64,000 nucleotides of DNA from Mastigamoeba balamuthi (GCA_902651635.1 CACRSC010000011.1:393063-457062), one strand, 5' to 3'; shown: positions 22,502 to 32,821, counted from the stretch's first letter. Translations and numbers: made by a program. The notes: a model not told the origin generated them from the letters alone.

Positions 22502-25262
22502 ATGGGCCTCGACATCAAGGTCATGGTCGTGGGCGACAGCAACGTCGGCAAAACGTCCGCCCGCCCGCCCCCTCGCCCCGCCCGCCCCCTCGGTCGCCAC
22601 GGCCCCTCGTGGCGGCGTGGGGGGCGTCGCTTTTGTGTCGGTTTTTCTGTCGGAGAAACGCCGCCCCCGCGCACGGATCTAAATTTGCGTCCAGACAATG
22701 TTACTGACCCCTTTTCGCGCGGCGCAGGTGCCTGCTGATCTCCTACACCACGTACGGCCCCCCGAGCGCCGCCCCGGGACTCCGCCGCGGGCGCCCTTGC
22801 CCCGAATTTTTGCTCCTCTGTGGTCCCTTTTTTTTCGAATTCAATCCACAAATATTCACCGCCCACACCTCCCTCGCCCTCCCCCCCCCCGCGCCGCGCT
22901 GCTCCGCACCACCCACCGTCCCCGCCGGCCGCTCCCCCGCTCACACCCCCGTGACCCTCGCGCAGTAACTCGTTCCCGGGGGAGTACGTGCCGACGGTGT
23001 TCGACAACTACAGCGCCAACGCGATGGTCGACGGCCAGGCGGTCTCGCTGGGCCTGTGGGACACTGCGGGTGCGCCCGTGGCTCAGCCCCCTCCCCCCCC
23101 CCCTCTCCAGCAGCCCCCCGCCCCGCTCACCGCCCGGCTCGGCTCGCAGGGTCGGAGGAGTACGACAGCCTGCGGCCGCTGAGCTACCCGGGGACTGACG
23201 TGGTGCGCTCCGTCCGAGAGAGAGAGGGTTGCCGCAGCCGCCCCTTGTTTCTAACGCCCGTGGGCCGAGCAGTTCCTTGTGTGCTTCTCGCTCGTGGAGC
23301 CCGAGACGTTTGCCCGCGTCCGCGACAAGGTAGCCCTTNNNNNNNNNNNNNNNNNNNNNNNNNNNNNNNNNNNNNNNNNNNNNNNNNNNNNNNNNNNNNN
23401 NNNNNNNNNNNNNNNNNNNNNNNNNNNNNNNNNNNNNNNNNNNNNNNNNNNNNNNNNNNNNNNNNNNNNNNNNNNNNNNNNNNNNNNNNNNNNNNNNNNN
23501 NNNNNNNNNNNNNNNNNNNNNNNNNNNNNNNNNNNNNNNNNNNNNNNNNNNNNNNNNNNNNNNNNNNNNNNNNNNNNNNNNNNNNNNNNNNNNNNNNNNN
23601 NNNNNNNNNNNNNNNNNNNNNNNNNNNNNNNNNNNNNNNNNNNNNNNNNNNNNNNNNNNNNNNNNNNNNNNNNNNNNNNNNNNNNNNNNNNNNNNNNNNN
23701 NNNNNNNNNNNNNNNNNNNNNNNNNNNNNNNNNNNNNNNNNNNNNNNNNNNNNNNNNNNNNNNNNNNNNNNNNNNNNNNNNNNNNNNNNNNNNNNNNNNN
23801 NNNNNNNNNNNNNNNNNNNNNNNNNNNNNNNNNNNNNNNNNNNNNNNNNNNNNNNNNNNNNNNNNNNNNNNNNNNNNNNNNNNNNNNNNNNNNNNNNNNN
23901 NNNNNNNNNNNNNNNNNNNNNNNNNNNNNNNNNNNNNNNNNNNNNNNNNNNNNNNNNNNNNNNNNNNNNNNNNNNNNNNNNNNNNNNNNNNNNNNNNNNN
24001 NNNNNNNNNNNNNNNNNNNNNNNNNNNNNNNNNNNNNNNNNNNNNNNNNNNNNNNNNNNNNNNNNNNNNNNNNNNNNNNNNNNNNNNNNNNNNNNNNNNN
24101 NNNNNNNNNNNNNNNNNNNNNNNNNNNNNNNNNNNNNNNNNNNNNNNNNNNNNNNNNNNNNNNNNNNNNNNNNNNNNNNNNNNNNNNNNNNNNNNNNNNN
24201 NNNNNNNNNNNNNNNNNNNNNNNNNNNNNNNNNNNNNNNNNNNNNNNNNNNNNNNNNNNNNNNNNNNNNNNNNNNNNNNNNNNNNNNNNNNNNCCCCCCC
24301 CCCCCCCTCTCCAGCAGCCCCCCGCCCCGCTCACCGCCCGGCTCGGCTCGCAGGGTCGGAGGAGTACGACAGCCTGCGGCCGCTGAGCTACCCGGGGACT
24401 GACGTGGTGCGCTCCGTCCGAGAGAGAGAGGGTTGCCGCAGCCGCCCCTTGTTTCTAACGCCCGTGGGCCGAGCAGTTCCTTGTGTGCTTCTCGCTCGTG
24501 GAGCCCGAGACGTTTGCCCGCGTCCGCGACAAGGTAGCCCTTTCCCCCCCCAGGCCTCCCCGGTCCCCCAATCCCCTGCGCATCGCCCTTCTCCTGTTTT
24601 TTCCCCGTAGTGCTTTGCGCTCACCCCCCGCGTGACCGACGGCGGCAGTGGGTGCCCGAGATCAGAGCGAGCGTGGAGACGGAGCCCCTGATCATCCTCG
24701 TCGGCACCAAGTCTGACCTCCGCAACAAGGTACCACGCACACCCGCACCCTGCGCACCTCCCTCTGGGGGGCGTCCCCCAGCAGGAGGGGGTCTCTGCTG
24801 GTTTTTTTCCGAGCGGGGGTTGCGGTGGAACTTCGGCGGTCTTTGCCGGAGGTACTACTGTTGATTAAATATCAAACCGCCCGGACAAATTCCCGAAACG
24901 TGTCACTGACGGCGCCATTTTGCCCCCGCGCGTCTCCGTCTCTCCCGCGCTCTCTTTCGAAGCCGGCGAACATCGCCGTGCTGAAGAGCATGGGGCAGGC
25001 GCCGATCACGGCGCAGCAGGGCGAGGAGATGGCCAAGGACCTCAAGGCGCAGAAGTACATGGAGTGCTCGGCACTGACGCAGGACGGCCTGAGCGCTGTG
25101 TTTGAGGAGTCTGCGCGCCTGATGCTGCGAAACGCGACGGAGAAGGAGGGCGGGGCCCCCGAGGCCGCAGGGGAGGCCGGCAAGGGCAAGGACAAGTCGA
25201 AGAAGATGAAGGGGGGCCCCGGGAAGGACGGCAAGGACAACAAGGACTGCGTCCTGCAATGA
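22502..25262 (+). CDS. Rho-family small GTPase with Rnd-like, probably GTPase-deficient active site
   Basis: Rho GTPases are membrane-attached switches for actin. Exons: 22502-22554, 22728-22751 (24-bp microexon), 22966-23069, 23150-23202, 23273-23329, 24649-24729, 24963-25262, giving 223 aa in frame; exons 4-5 occur again at 24354-24406 and 24477-24533 because of a false gap. Motifs: [11 protein letters not shown], the Rho effector loop [30 protein letters not shown]. The P-loop is GDSNVGKT (Ser at the Rac Gly12 position) and switch II is DTAGSEEYD (Ser at the Gln61 position, residue 62). The tail is Lys-rich with a CVLQ prenylation box. The same two Ser substitutions occur in Rnd proteins, which bind GTP constitutively. 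Confidence 0.88.
23093..23338 (+). repeat. Left copy of sequence flanking the scaffold gap
   Basis: This block, covering the end of an intron, exons 4 and 5 of the Rho gene and the start of the next intron, reappears unchanged at 24294-24541 on the other side of the N run. Exact identity including introns, directly against a gap, is the signature of two unmerged contig ends. Confidence 0.9.
23339..24293. other. Assembly gap (955 N), probably spurious
   Basis: The run of N lies inside an intron of the Rho GTPase gene. Because the 245 bp before it and after it are the same sequence, the true locus most likely has no gap at all. Confidence 0.9.
24294..24541 (+). repeat. Right copy of sequence flanking the scaffold gap
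   Basis: This is identical to 23093-23338 as far as that copy extends. From here the sequence continues properly into the rest of the intron and exon 6 of the Rho gene. Confidence 0.9.
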
Positions 25263-25651
25263 ACGGGCGGGCGGGCGTACGCAGCTGATGGGGGGCCCCA
25301 CAGGGGCAGGCTGAGCTAGCTGGAGCGCGGCATGGCTGCGGCCTCCCACCTCCTGCCCTTGCGGGACCCCCTTCTGTGCTGCCCGCGCACCCCCGCTGGG
25401 GCCTCCGCCATCCTCTCCCTCTCTTGTCTCTGTGATGTCGCCACTCTCTTGTTAGCCAAGATCTTATCGCCCACTCTCCACCCTACACACACTCATCCCA
25501 CAGAAAGCAAATACAATTGCATTGCAGAAAGGCAGGTGCCCCGTCCTCCCGGTCAACCGGTCAAACAAGATGATGTCACTGATCTGAAACTCCACGTTGA
25601 TAGATATAGAGGGTAAACAGGATTTCTTTTGCACTCTCCACAGAACCACAA

Positions 25652-26638
25652 GTGGCCGACCTGCCCACCGCAGTCTTCCAGGAAGTGATGCTCTACGCGG
25701 GGCCGGTGAGCGTAGCGCGCTGTAGCCGTGTCTGCCGCTCGTGGCACTCGGCGTGCTCCGGCCAGGACCTATGGTGCCGCCTCTACAACGCCCACATGCC
25801 CGTCCCAAAGCCCATCGTCGCCCCCACCGAGGTCTCTGTCCGCATCTCCTCGGGGACCTACCGCGTGCGCCTGCCCCCGGGCGAGGAGTGCACGGGAGGT
25901 GTCTTCATCGACTACAGGAGGCGTCTACGCAAGTGGCACGAGGCGTGCAGGGGCGTCGTCGCGGCTCTCGACCGCTGGAGGGCTGTCTGCGCTACTGCAG
26001 ACCCCGAGTGGGACTTCTCCCTCCAGCTCAGTCCCGGAGCGAGCCGGCAGGAGCTCCAGGCCCTGTGCGACGCCCTCGGGTTCTGGCCCGGCTACGAGCT
26101 GCTGGCGCTACTGTCCGTGGCCAACGGGGTCTCGGCATGTGCGTCCGACCAGCGTGCAGCTGCAGACTGCGAGGCGTTCATCAAGAGGCTGGTGGAGAAC
26201 GAGGATTTCATGGGGGAGAAGGAACTGGACCCAACCAGGAGGGAGGCCCTACCACACGCGTTCTCTGTTGCCTCGGCCGCTGTCATCGCCGAGTACTGGG
26301 AGCTCTGCGACGAGATGAAGATGGACCTTGTGCTGCACAGAGCGGTGCCAGTGGCTCAGTTCGACGGCGCTCTCGCTCAAGACCTTTGGGTCGGACACGG
26401 CGGGATTGTTGTTGCATACGACCACTTCGACGATGCAGGTGTGCGGCTGCGCGGGCTGGGGCTGGCAGACCTGCTGAACAGGCTGGCCGCTGGGGCAGAA
26501 AGGCTGGTTGAGTGGGTGCGGACGCCTGCCGACACACGGCGCCCCTACGAGCCCAGTCTCCGCGACTGGAGAGGGATCACAGCTTCTCAGAGAAGGGCGA
26601 TGACGAGGATGTCGTCCCTCTCTGTTCGGATTCAGTGA
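25652..26638 (+). CDS. F-box protein, 5' end unresolved
   Basis: F-box proteins are substrate adaptors of SCF ubiquitin ligases. The frame reads an N-terminal F-box (LPTAVFQEVMLYAGPVSVARC, CRSWHSACSGQDLWCRLYN), then about 280 aa with no second domain I can name; FWPGYELLALLSVANGV recalls the SUKH/SMI1-KNR4-type region of FBXO3-like proteins, only weakly. The codon at 25652 is GTG, and the first ATG in frame (25688) would cut the F-box, so a short upstream coding exon is likely, spliced at the CTCCACAG near 25643. Candidate starts upstream include the ATG at 25332. The gene ends at 26638, 87 bp from the convergent TauE gene. Confidence 0.7.
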   Translation: MADLPTAVFQEVMLYAGPVSVARCSRVCRSWHSACSGQDLWCRLYNAHMPVPKPIVAPTEVSVRISSGTYRVRLPPGEECTGGVFIDYRRRLRKWHEACRGVVAALDRWRAVCATADPEWDFSLQLSPGASRQELQALCDALGFWPGYELLALLSVANGVSACASDQRAAADCEAFIKRLVENEDFMGEKELDPTRREALPHAFSVASAAVIAEYWELCDEMKMDLVLHRAVPVAQFDGALAQDLWVGHGGIVVAYDHFDDAGVRLRGLGLADLLNRLAAGAERLVEWVRTPADTRRPYEPSLRDWRGITASQRRAMTRMSSLSVRIQ

Positions 26639-26724
26639 CAGTATGAAAAAGATGACCAATCTGGGGGATCACACAAGTCTTGCATTTGCCCGAGAAGCTG
26701 TGCTGGCGCCCGATGGCCGTCCGA

Positions 26725-27899
26725 TCAGGATGTCTTGATCTTAGGCCAGTGCTTTGTGTAGTCGAGCGAGGTCTGAATGATCGAGAACAAGCCCAGTAGC
26801 AGGGTGAACACGGCGACAAAGACCTTGAGGTGGTCCTTGTTCACCTTCTTGGTCGTCATCGCGGCGAACGGGATCACCGGGAGCGCGCCGATCAGCAGCG
26901 CGGGGACCAGCTTGTAGTACGTCCACGTCTTGGCCGCCCCCTCGAGGATGAGGTTGGACACGAGGTAGCAGATAGAGCCGACTCCGCAGACCAGGATCTC
27001 CGAGAACGGGGTGACGCCGATCGAGTGGCGCTCGGGGACGCCGCTGAGCATCAGGCCCGTGACGACGATGGGCCCGCTGCCTCCGCCGCTGATGCCCTTG
27101 TTGAAGCCCGACCACACGGCCAGCAGCACGATCTTCCACCAGGCGAACCTCGTCCCGCTGGCCCTGCGCCTCAGGAGGATCGCAGCAGCGATCGCCACCG
27201 CCATGATCAGGATCACAATACCTGCAATCTCGGATTCAGTGTCGTTTGAATTGGCAATGAAAACTTGGCCAGCTCTAAAAATGGAACAGAAGCCCGAAAA
27301 CGATCTCTGGCAACATTCGCGGGCACCCGAAGGGAGGGGAAACGCGAGGGGTCGGTCGCCTCACCTATGTAGAGCTTGATGGCGAACTTGAAATGCTTGC
27401 TCTGCTTGGCCTGGGCGCTGACGATGGTCGAGATGACGGCCCCGAGGGCCCCGACGATGCCGAGGATGAGCACAATGGCGAGGTCCCTCGTCATGAACCG
27501 GGGCTTCGGCAGCGCGCTCGCCTCGGCGGGGCCGGCCTCGGCACGGTCGGCCGGGCCCTTGGCCTCGGAAGCCGTTATTTCGCCGGTTTCGGAGGGCTGT
27601 GCCGGACTTTTCTCTTGCAGATCTTCAAACACGATCGGGGAGGCCGGGGCGAGCGACTCCTTCTCCTCGTCCCGGGCGCGGAGGTGGACGTTCTTGAAGA
27701 TGAAGTGCAGCGTGGCGGAGCAGACGCTGGTGGTGAACTCGGCGAGGAGCAGCGAGACGACGACCGACTCTCGCTCGAAGCTGAGGGCCAGCAGGACGGG
27801 GCTGAGCACGGTGCCCCAGCCCATGCCCAGCATCGTCTTGAACCACTGCACGAGCAGCGCCATGGGGATCACGCCGGCCCAGAGGAGGGGTACAGCCAT
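26725..27899 (-). CDS. TauE/SafE (TSUP) family anion exporter-like membrane protein
   Basis: TSUP proteins are membrane permeases for sulfite, sulfonates and related anions. Two exons (27899-27365, 27221-26725; intron 27222-27364) give 343 aa in frame. The two-fold repeat typical of the family is visible: KTMLGMGWGTVLSPVLLA in the first half and NKGISGGGSGPIVVTGLML in the second, each on a re-entrant hydrophobic hairpin. Further segments include LAIVLILGIVGALGAVIST, FSEILVCGVGSICYLVS and VFVAVFTLLLGLFSII. The central loop is unusually acidic and long (about residues 75-130). Eukaryotic members exist in plants and protists. Substrate is unknown. The upstream region has GATATCTCCAGATATTT, a tight double copy of the recurrent motif. 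Confidence 0.85.
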
Positions 27900-28301
27900 C
27901 TCGTGCAGCAGCCCTGATCGAGAAACGGTTCTATTTGTGGGGCGCAACCGACCGAGGCGTAAGCGCGATATCTCCAGATATTTCTGTTGGCGTGGCCGAG
28001 ATTGCGCGGCTCCATCGCCGGGCGCCCGCGTTCTCAGATAGCACGCATTCCTGGCTCCAAAGGAGAGATGAGAGGCAGAGCTCTCGTCCGACACCAAAAA
28101 CCCGGTCCTGGACGGTGACATCAGGGAACCTGCTATAAAAGTATGATACGATTGATATCTCATCATCGGTGGCCACGCTGATTCGCGATTCCCTGCGACG
28201 TGGCGTGGGTATTGGAGTGAACAAATATCTCCCTCTCCCCCCCCTCGGAAATCTGCAAGAAAAAGAAAGTGAAGCCCGCCGGCGGGTGCGCGGTGGCCGC
28301 G
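27900..28301. promoter_or_regulatory. Divergent promoter region, TauE gene / repeated-module gene
   Basis: In this 402-bp AT-rich gap, GATATCTCC and GATATTTC at about 27966-27985 face the TauE start, while TATAAAAG at about 28133, GATATCTC near 28152 and AAATATCTCC near 28222 precede the gene starting at 28302. No open frame of note is present. Confidence 0.5.
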
Positions 28302-29282
28302 ATGTCGCTTGTGCGCTCCGAGCTCGCGCCGCGCGAGTACGAGGCCGTCGTGACCGACTCCCTCCGCTCCTCGCTCCCCTTCGGCGACTTTGTGCTCTTC
28401 GTGCGCCCCGCGATCCCCGCGGCCCCTCTGGCCCGCGCCCTCGCCCGCCGCTCTGCCGCAGCCTCGGCCGCCGGCGCCCCCGCGGTCGCCCCGGCCGACG
28501 TGGCCGCGCTGCTCGTCACCTCGCTCGTCATCAGCCGCCCGACGACCTTCCTGCTGGTCACCGCGGGCGCGTGGCTGCACTGGCGCAACCCGCGGAGCTC
28601 GCGTCTCTCGCCGGGTCTCACGAGCATCGCGCCGCGCGAGCTGGCGGCCTGCGCCCCGGCGCGCGCGCTGGGGCCCGCGCGGGTGCACGTGGCCGGGCGC
28701 ACGCTGGACCTGCGGCACTCGGGGGTCGCGGCGGCGGACGTGGAGCGGGTGCTGTGCCGCGTGGCCGAGGGGCTGCGGGCGGCGATGGCGGCCCAGGCGG
28801 TCGAGCGGCCGCTGGCGGGGCCCGACGAGGCCTACCTCGACGGCGCGTACACGGCGGCGGCGCGGAGGGCGGTGGCGGCGGCGCTCAGCAGGTACGCGGG
28901 CGTGCGCGGGCTGCACGGGACAGAGGGCGTGCCGGCCAAGCAGATGCGGAGGGCGCGCACGCGGGGGCGGGTGCCCGACGAGGAGATGCTGTGGGCGCTG
29001 GTCGACGCCACGATGTTCGGCAACGCGAGCCGCTCGCTGCTGATGGGCGACAGGGGGCTCTGGCTGCACAACGGGTGGGCCTCGCGGTCGCCGGGCGCCT
29101 GGCACGTGCCCTGGCGCGAGTTCGCGGCGGCGCACCTCTGCGTCGTGGGGCTCGAGGTGCACGTCGGCTGCAACATCCGCTTCGAGACGTCGGCATTCGG
29201 CCTGGACCTGCTCCTCACGATCCTCACGGAGATCCAGGCCGACGTCGTGCGCCTCGTGCGCATCGACCTGACCTCAGACTGA
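28302..29282 (+). CDS. Unknown 326-aa protein with a duplicated ~60-aa module
   Basis: This is an intronless gene with the ATG at 28302; upstream GTG codons in the same frame are not used. Two stretches resemble each other: first VTSLVISRPTTFLLVTAGAWLHWRN, followed by an ARVHV strand; second LVDATMFGNASRSLLMGDRGLWLHN, followed by PWREF and VGLEVHVG. The pattern of hydrophobic strands, a turn with Gly-x-Trp-Leu-His and a conserved Pro-Trp segment suggests two small beta-rich (PH-like) domains. Similar unnamed modules occur in bacterial and protist proteins that read as 'GIY...PW..I', but I cannot give a family name. Cytosolic localisation is inferred from the lack of signal or TM segments. Confidence 0.75.
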   Translation: MSLVRSELAPREYEAVVTDSLRSSLPFGDFVLFVRPAIPAAPLARALARRSAAASAAGAPAVAPADVAALLVTSLVISRPTTFLLVTAGAWLHWRNPRSSRLSPGLTSIAPRELAACAPARALGPARVHVAGRTLDLRHSGVAAADVERVLCRVAEGLRAAMAAQAVERPLAGPDEAYLDGAYTAAARRAVAAALSRYAGVRGLHGTEGVPAKQMRRARTRGRVPDEEMLWALVDATMFGNASRSLLMGDRGLWLHNGWASRSPGAWHVPWREFAAAHLCVVGLEVHVGCNIRFETSAFGLDLLLTILTEIQADVVRLVRIDLTSD

Positions 29283-29698
29283 GCGTGCCCCACGCACGCA
29301 CGCGCACCACCCTCCCTCTACTTTATCATGATGCCCGCCACCCCCCCTCACTCTCCCCTGTCGGTTGACTCAACTGTGTACAATCGCCCTCCCCCCTCCC
29401 TACACTAGTTCCGCATTATTCCCTCCCACCCCCTAGAATGCACACCTAGAAGACTTTCACTTGCTAGGACACGCTTACACGCTTGGGGGGGGGGGGAAGA
29501 CAACATCACGCTTTGATGAGTCCTCTGCGCCGCCCCTGTTGGCTACTCCCCTGCCAAGAGCACGACTTCACCGCCCAGAAGACTCCGGCCACGCAGGGGG
29601 TGAACAAAATACCGTCTTTGTGCCAATGCTGAACCTTCTGCGCCGCCCATGGAAGGGCACAGCCCCGCTCCTGCCACTGCCAGGGCGCCTCACTGCCC
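29283..29698. other. Convergent intergenic region
   Basis: This is 416 bp between two convergent genes. It is pyrimidine-rich (CCCTCCC runs), with a 12-nt G tract at about 29487. It contains no coding signal and should hold two 3' ends. Confidence 0.4.
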
Positions 29699-30129
29699 TC
29701 ACATCTCGTTGCGGGACAGCTTGTCGATGAGCAGGCGCTGGTCCTGCTCCACGCGCTGCAGCGTCTCGAGCTCCGTGGCCAGCCTGTCGAGCTTGGCCTG
29801 CTTGTCCGCGATCTGCAGCTCGAGCTCCCTCTGCAGCCTCTTCCTCTCCTCCGACTGCCCCTCCACGCGGTTCCTGTGCCCGATCGCCCGCAGCTTCTCC
29901 TTCTCGATGATCCCGCCCTTGTGCTCCAGCACCTGGGCCGGGGGGCGTCAGGTGCGTGCGGGTGCGCTGGGCGACGCGCTTTGATGAACAGGTCGACGTT
30001 GCGGGTGAACGTGGCGAGGTTCGCGACGAACTCGCGGCTCTGGCGCTCGAGCGTCTCGCTGCTGCCGTGCACCTCGGGGTCGATGAGGCGCAGGCGAGAC
30101 GAGGAATCAAACTTGACGAGCTCCGCCAT
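29699..30129 (-). CDS. IFT20: Intraflagellar transport protein 20
   Basis: IFT20 is the small coiled-coil IFT-B subunit that links Golgi sorting to the cilium. Two exons (30129-29980 and 29932-29699) give 127 aa, close to the family's usual length of about 130. Landmarks: RLIDPEVHGSSETLERQSREF near the start, FTRNVDLFIK at the junction, then KEKLRAIGHRNRVEGQSEERKR, and a closing coiled coil (KQAKLDRLATELETLQRVEQ, LLIDKLS). The 47-bp intron has a GC donor (GCGCGT). Upstream are AAATATCAGG and GGATATTTCG. It shows the organism builds a cilium or flagellum. Confidence 0.88.
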
Positions 30130-30282
30130 GGCTAGTTTGGCGTTATTTTTGGCAGCACAGCAACAAAAATATCAGGGCGGATATTTCGGGCTCTAAATCG
30201 TCTCCTGATATCATTCCACAAACTGCTTGTGGTGGGCGGTCGGTCCTGCCGTGCCGGAGCTGTGCGTGGGAACACCCTGTGC

Positions 30283-31001
30283 TCAGCGGAGTGTCCTGCT
30301 CAGCTTTTTGAACTTGCCCTCTGGCGAAATTGTTTGGTCAGCCAGATATTAATGTGAAGGGGAGAGGAAGCAACGTCTCGCACCCAGGCGCTTGGTGTAG
30401 TCGTCCAGCGCGGCGACCGTCTGCTCGAGCTCAGTCACGCCCCTGTCGATCTCGTCGATGCGCGCCAGGAACGGCTCGATCTCCTTGTCTGCAGGGAGCC
30501 AGTGAGCTGTTTCCCGTTTTGCTTCCCCGAATTGGGGCAGGCAAATTCTCCGTCTCTCTGACGTCAGCGAGGCAATTGGGCTATAGATGGCGGGGGCCGC
30601 ACAATTCTCGTGGACAGACGTCAGGAAGTCGGCCAGGCGGGTCGCGTTGTCGGCCATCCAGAAGTACTTGTCCTCGGCCGCCTTGTTGAGCTCCTCCAGC
30701 AGCGCAAAGTCGCCCTTGGTCACTGCGTTGGGTCAGCGCGCGCAGGAGGGAGGGGGCAGCAAATATCTCGGGGCTGATTCGCACCGCCGAGCTCAGCGGT
30801 GAGATATGCCGAGAGATTGCTGAAGAGCCCCGTCAGGTTTTTGCCCAGCAGCTCGTGGCGCTCCTCGCGGGTGGAGGCGAGGGCGGCGGCAGGCGCGGGC
30901 GCCTCGGAGACGGGTCCCACGTGCACCTCGGGGCTTTGCGACGGCTCCGCAGGCGCGGGGGCGTCGGACGCTTGGCTGCACTGCGCCGTCTCCACACTCA
31001 T
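30283..31001 (-). CDS. BLOC1S2: BLOC-1 complex subunit 2 (BLOS2)
   Basis: BLOC1S2 is a small helical subunit of BLOC-1 and BORC, acting in endosome/lysosome biogenesis and positioning. Four exons (31001-30785, 30722-30603, 30488-30384, 30320-30283) give 159 aa in frame. After a disordered N-terminus come LFSNLSAYLTAELG, DFALLEELNKAAEDKYFWMADNA, EIEPFLARIDEIDRGVTELE and DDYTKRLEGKFKKLSRTLR. The last exon is only 38 bp and was found because it restores the family's Lys-rich ending; without it the frame runs on into unrelated residues. All introns are GT-AG (62, 114 and 63 bp). It lies about 150 bp upstream of IFT20 on the same strand, another trafficking gene. Confidence 0.85.
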
Positions 31002-31089
31002 CCGCAAGACGTTTGTTTGAATCTGGCCAAAATAATATCTATCGGATCGGATTGAATCTCCGGATATTGAGCTGCGTGCTGGCTCATTA

Positions 31090-31184
31090 TGTTGGAGACG
31101 GTCCCCTACTCAAGCGTGACTTTTGTTCTGGTTTTTCTCTCGGGTAGGCCCTGGCGAATCTCTCGCTCGAATCCCCTCACAACA
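31090..31184 (-). repeat. LTR, 3' copy relative to gag
   Basis: This is a 95-bp direct repeat with TG/CA termini. The gag frame runs into it before stopping at 31106. Confidence 0.85.
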
Positions 31185-32698
31185 CCACACGCCCGTGCGT
31201 GCACGCCCCCATGGACACGACAACGATCAAGCCTACCTGCTTCCCGGGTTGCAGTGCTGCGTCCAGGCCCTGCCCTCGGTGGCGACCCTGAATCCCTGCC
31301 CCGTGCTGTCCACCCTGGGCCAGCCATAGCCATCGTGCTGGCCACAGCTGGGATCTGCGAACCTGTTACGTGAGCCAGCCCGTGTGCTACAGTGGCTGCC
31401 GCCGCCCTAGCAGTCGTCTTAGCTGCCGCTGCCTCAATAGCAGCCTCCAGTGTGGTCACCTGAGCCAGCAGTACGTGCTCACATGCATCACGATCACTAA
31501 GGGCCTCACAGAATCTGTCGATCTTCTCCCGGGCATCCATATGCACTCTGATCTGACTGGCCAGCCGAGCCAGCCGGTCCCCCATAGTGCGCACATCCTC
31601 GTCGGCCTCCTGATGGAATGCTCTCCACTGTGCTCGCAGCTGCAGCTGGAAATCAGCTCCCGCATACCGCAGTACCATGCGAGCCGTGAGGGCACATAGT
31701 GACAGGCCCGCAGGAAGTGTGAGATACCAATCCAGTGCGCCACCCTCCAGCCGGCCCACAATGCACGAAATCGTCTGCAGCTCACTCCATCCCATGCTAA
31801 TGCTGAACCCACACAACGTGGCAAGCCAACACAGAACATTGTCGTCCTTTCTGCCCATGAATGCAGTGAGTCTCACATCAGTAATGCGCTTGCATTGCCC
31901 CATGGCCAGATCACGCCTCTCGTTGATGTCCACCTGCCCAGCACACATAGCCGTCTCCACGATCTCGCCCACAACCAACGTGTCATGCCGCAGTGTGACT
32001 GCCGCCACCGTAACAGGCCCGTGCCCATTCTCCTGCTCTGCCCTGCAAAGGCCCGTAATGATGGCATCCTTGGTCGTGGCACAATGCTCCTCCACTGCCT
32101 CCACTGCCTCTGCTGCCTGCATGATCATCCCACGCAGCCTCTGTTCCTCATTCTCCCATCTCTGTCTGTGTGTTGCAGCCTCCTTCTGCATCTAATTGAC
32201 CATCTCCCGCAACTGCCGGATTTCCTGAGCCCTATCAGTAGCCAACTTGTCAAACGTCTTCGCCTGCTCTGCAATACTGTCCCGCTGCTGCCCCATGTTA
32301 CATAGGCACTGCCGCAACTCTGCAATTGTTTGCCCCATGTCACCGTTGGAGTGCACAGTGTGAACATTGGCACCGACGCAATTCCCATTGGGCTTAGCCG
32401 AATTTCCATCGGGTGTTGCCGAATTTCCCTCAGCCCGTACGGAATGTGTGACCTTCACGGCCTCCTCAAGTGTAGCTATGGTCTGATGCAGCTCGCTGAT
32501 GATGCCCTTCTTGGCGTTGATGACTGTGGCTGCCTGGTCACGAACTGCAGCCATAGCAGCAGCACTAGCCTCGACCTCAGAACGCCATTTCTCAGCCTCC
32601 GTCGTCATTGCCTCAAGCTCAGCCTCGACGGCCTCCTTCTCTGCCCACAGGGCAACGAGCTCCTCCTTCATGACTGCCTTGGTCCTCCGGGCGGCCAT
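31106..32698 (-). CDS. Gag-like protein with one in-frame TAG
   Basis: The frame starts at ATG 32698. The first part is a long coiled coil (EKEAVEAELEAMTTEAEKW; FDKLATDRAQEIRQLREM). A single TAG at 32194-32192 is followed directly, in frame, by more than 350 open codons. These contain a retrotransposon Gag core: LTAFMGRKDDNVLCWLATL, RLEGGALDWYLTL, WRAFHQEADEDVRTMGDRLA and a following helix DRFCEALSDRDACEHVLL. No CCHC zinc knuckle was found. The TAG could be a point mutation or a read-through site; the rest of the frame is undamaged, which argues for recency. Confidence 0.75.
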
Positions 32699-32726
32699 CG
32701 GGGAGCATCGCCGAACCTCCACCAAC

Positions 32727-32821
32727 TGTTGGAGACGGTTCCCTACTCAAGCGTGACTTTTGTTCTGGTTTTTCTCTCAGGTAGGCCCTGGCAAATCTCT
32801 TGCTCGAATCCCCTCACAACA
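32727..32821 (-). repeat. LTR, 5' copy relative to gag
   Basis: This is a 95-bp direct repeat matching 31090-31184, followed on the plus side by the ATTA target duplication. Confidence 0.85.

Noticed and set aside
25332-25616. Open frame starting at ATG 25332 as a separate small gene
   Set aside because: It is low-complexity, follows the Rho stop closely and shows no conserved features; it may at most supply a 5' exon for the F-box gene.
28169-29368. A 399-codon plus-strand frame overlapping the 28302 gene
   Set aside because: It consists of almost only Arg/Gly/Ala and crosses the promoter and 3' flank; the 28302 frame has balanced composition and repeat structure.
29487-29498. Poly-G/poly-C tracts (also near 8728, 20890 and 55831) as functional G-quadruplex sites
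   Set aside because: Single uninterrupted runs next to C-rich DNA are common in this genome and are also prone to sequencing error; no placement pattern was seen.
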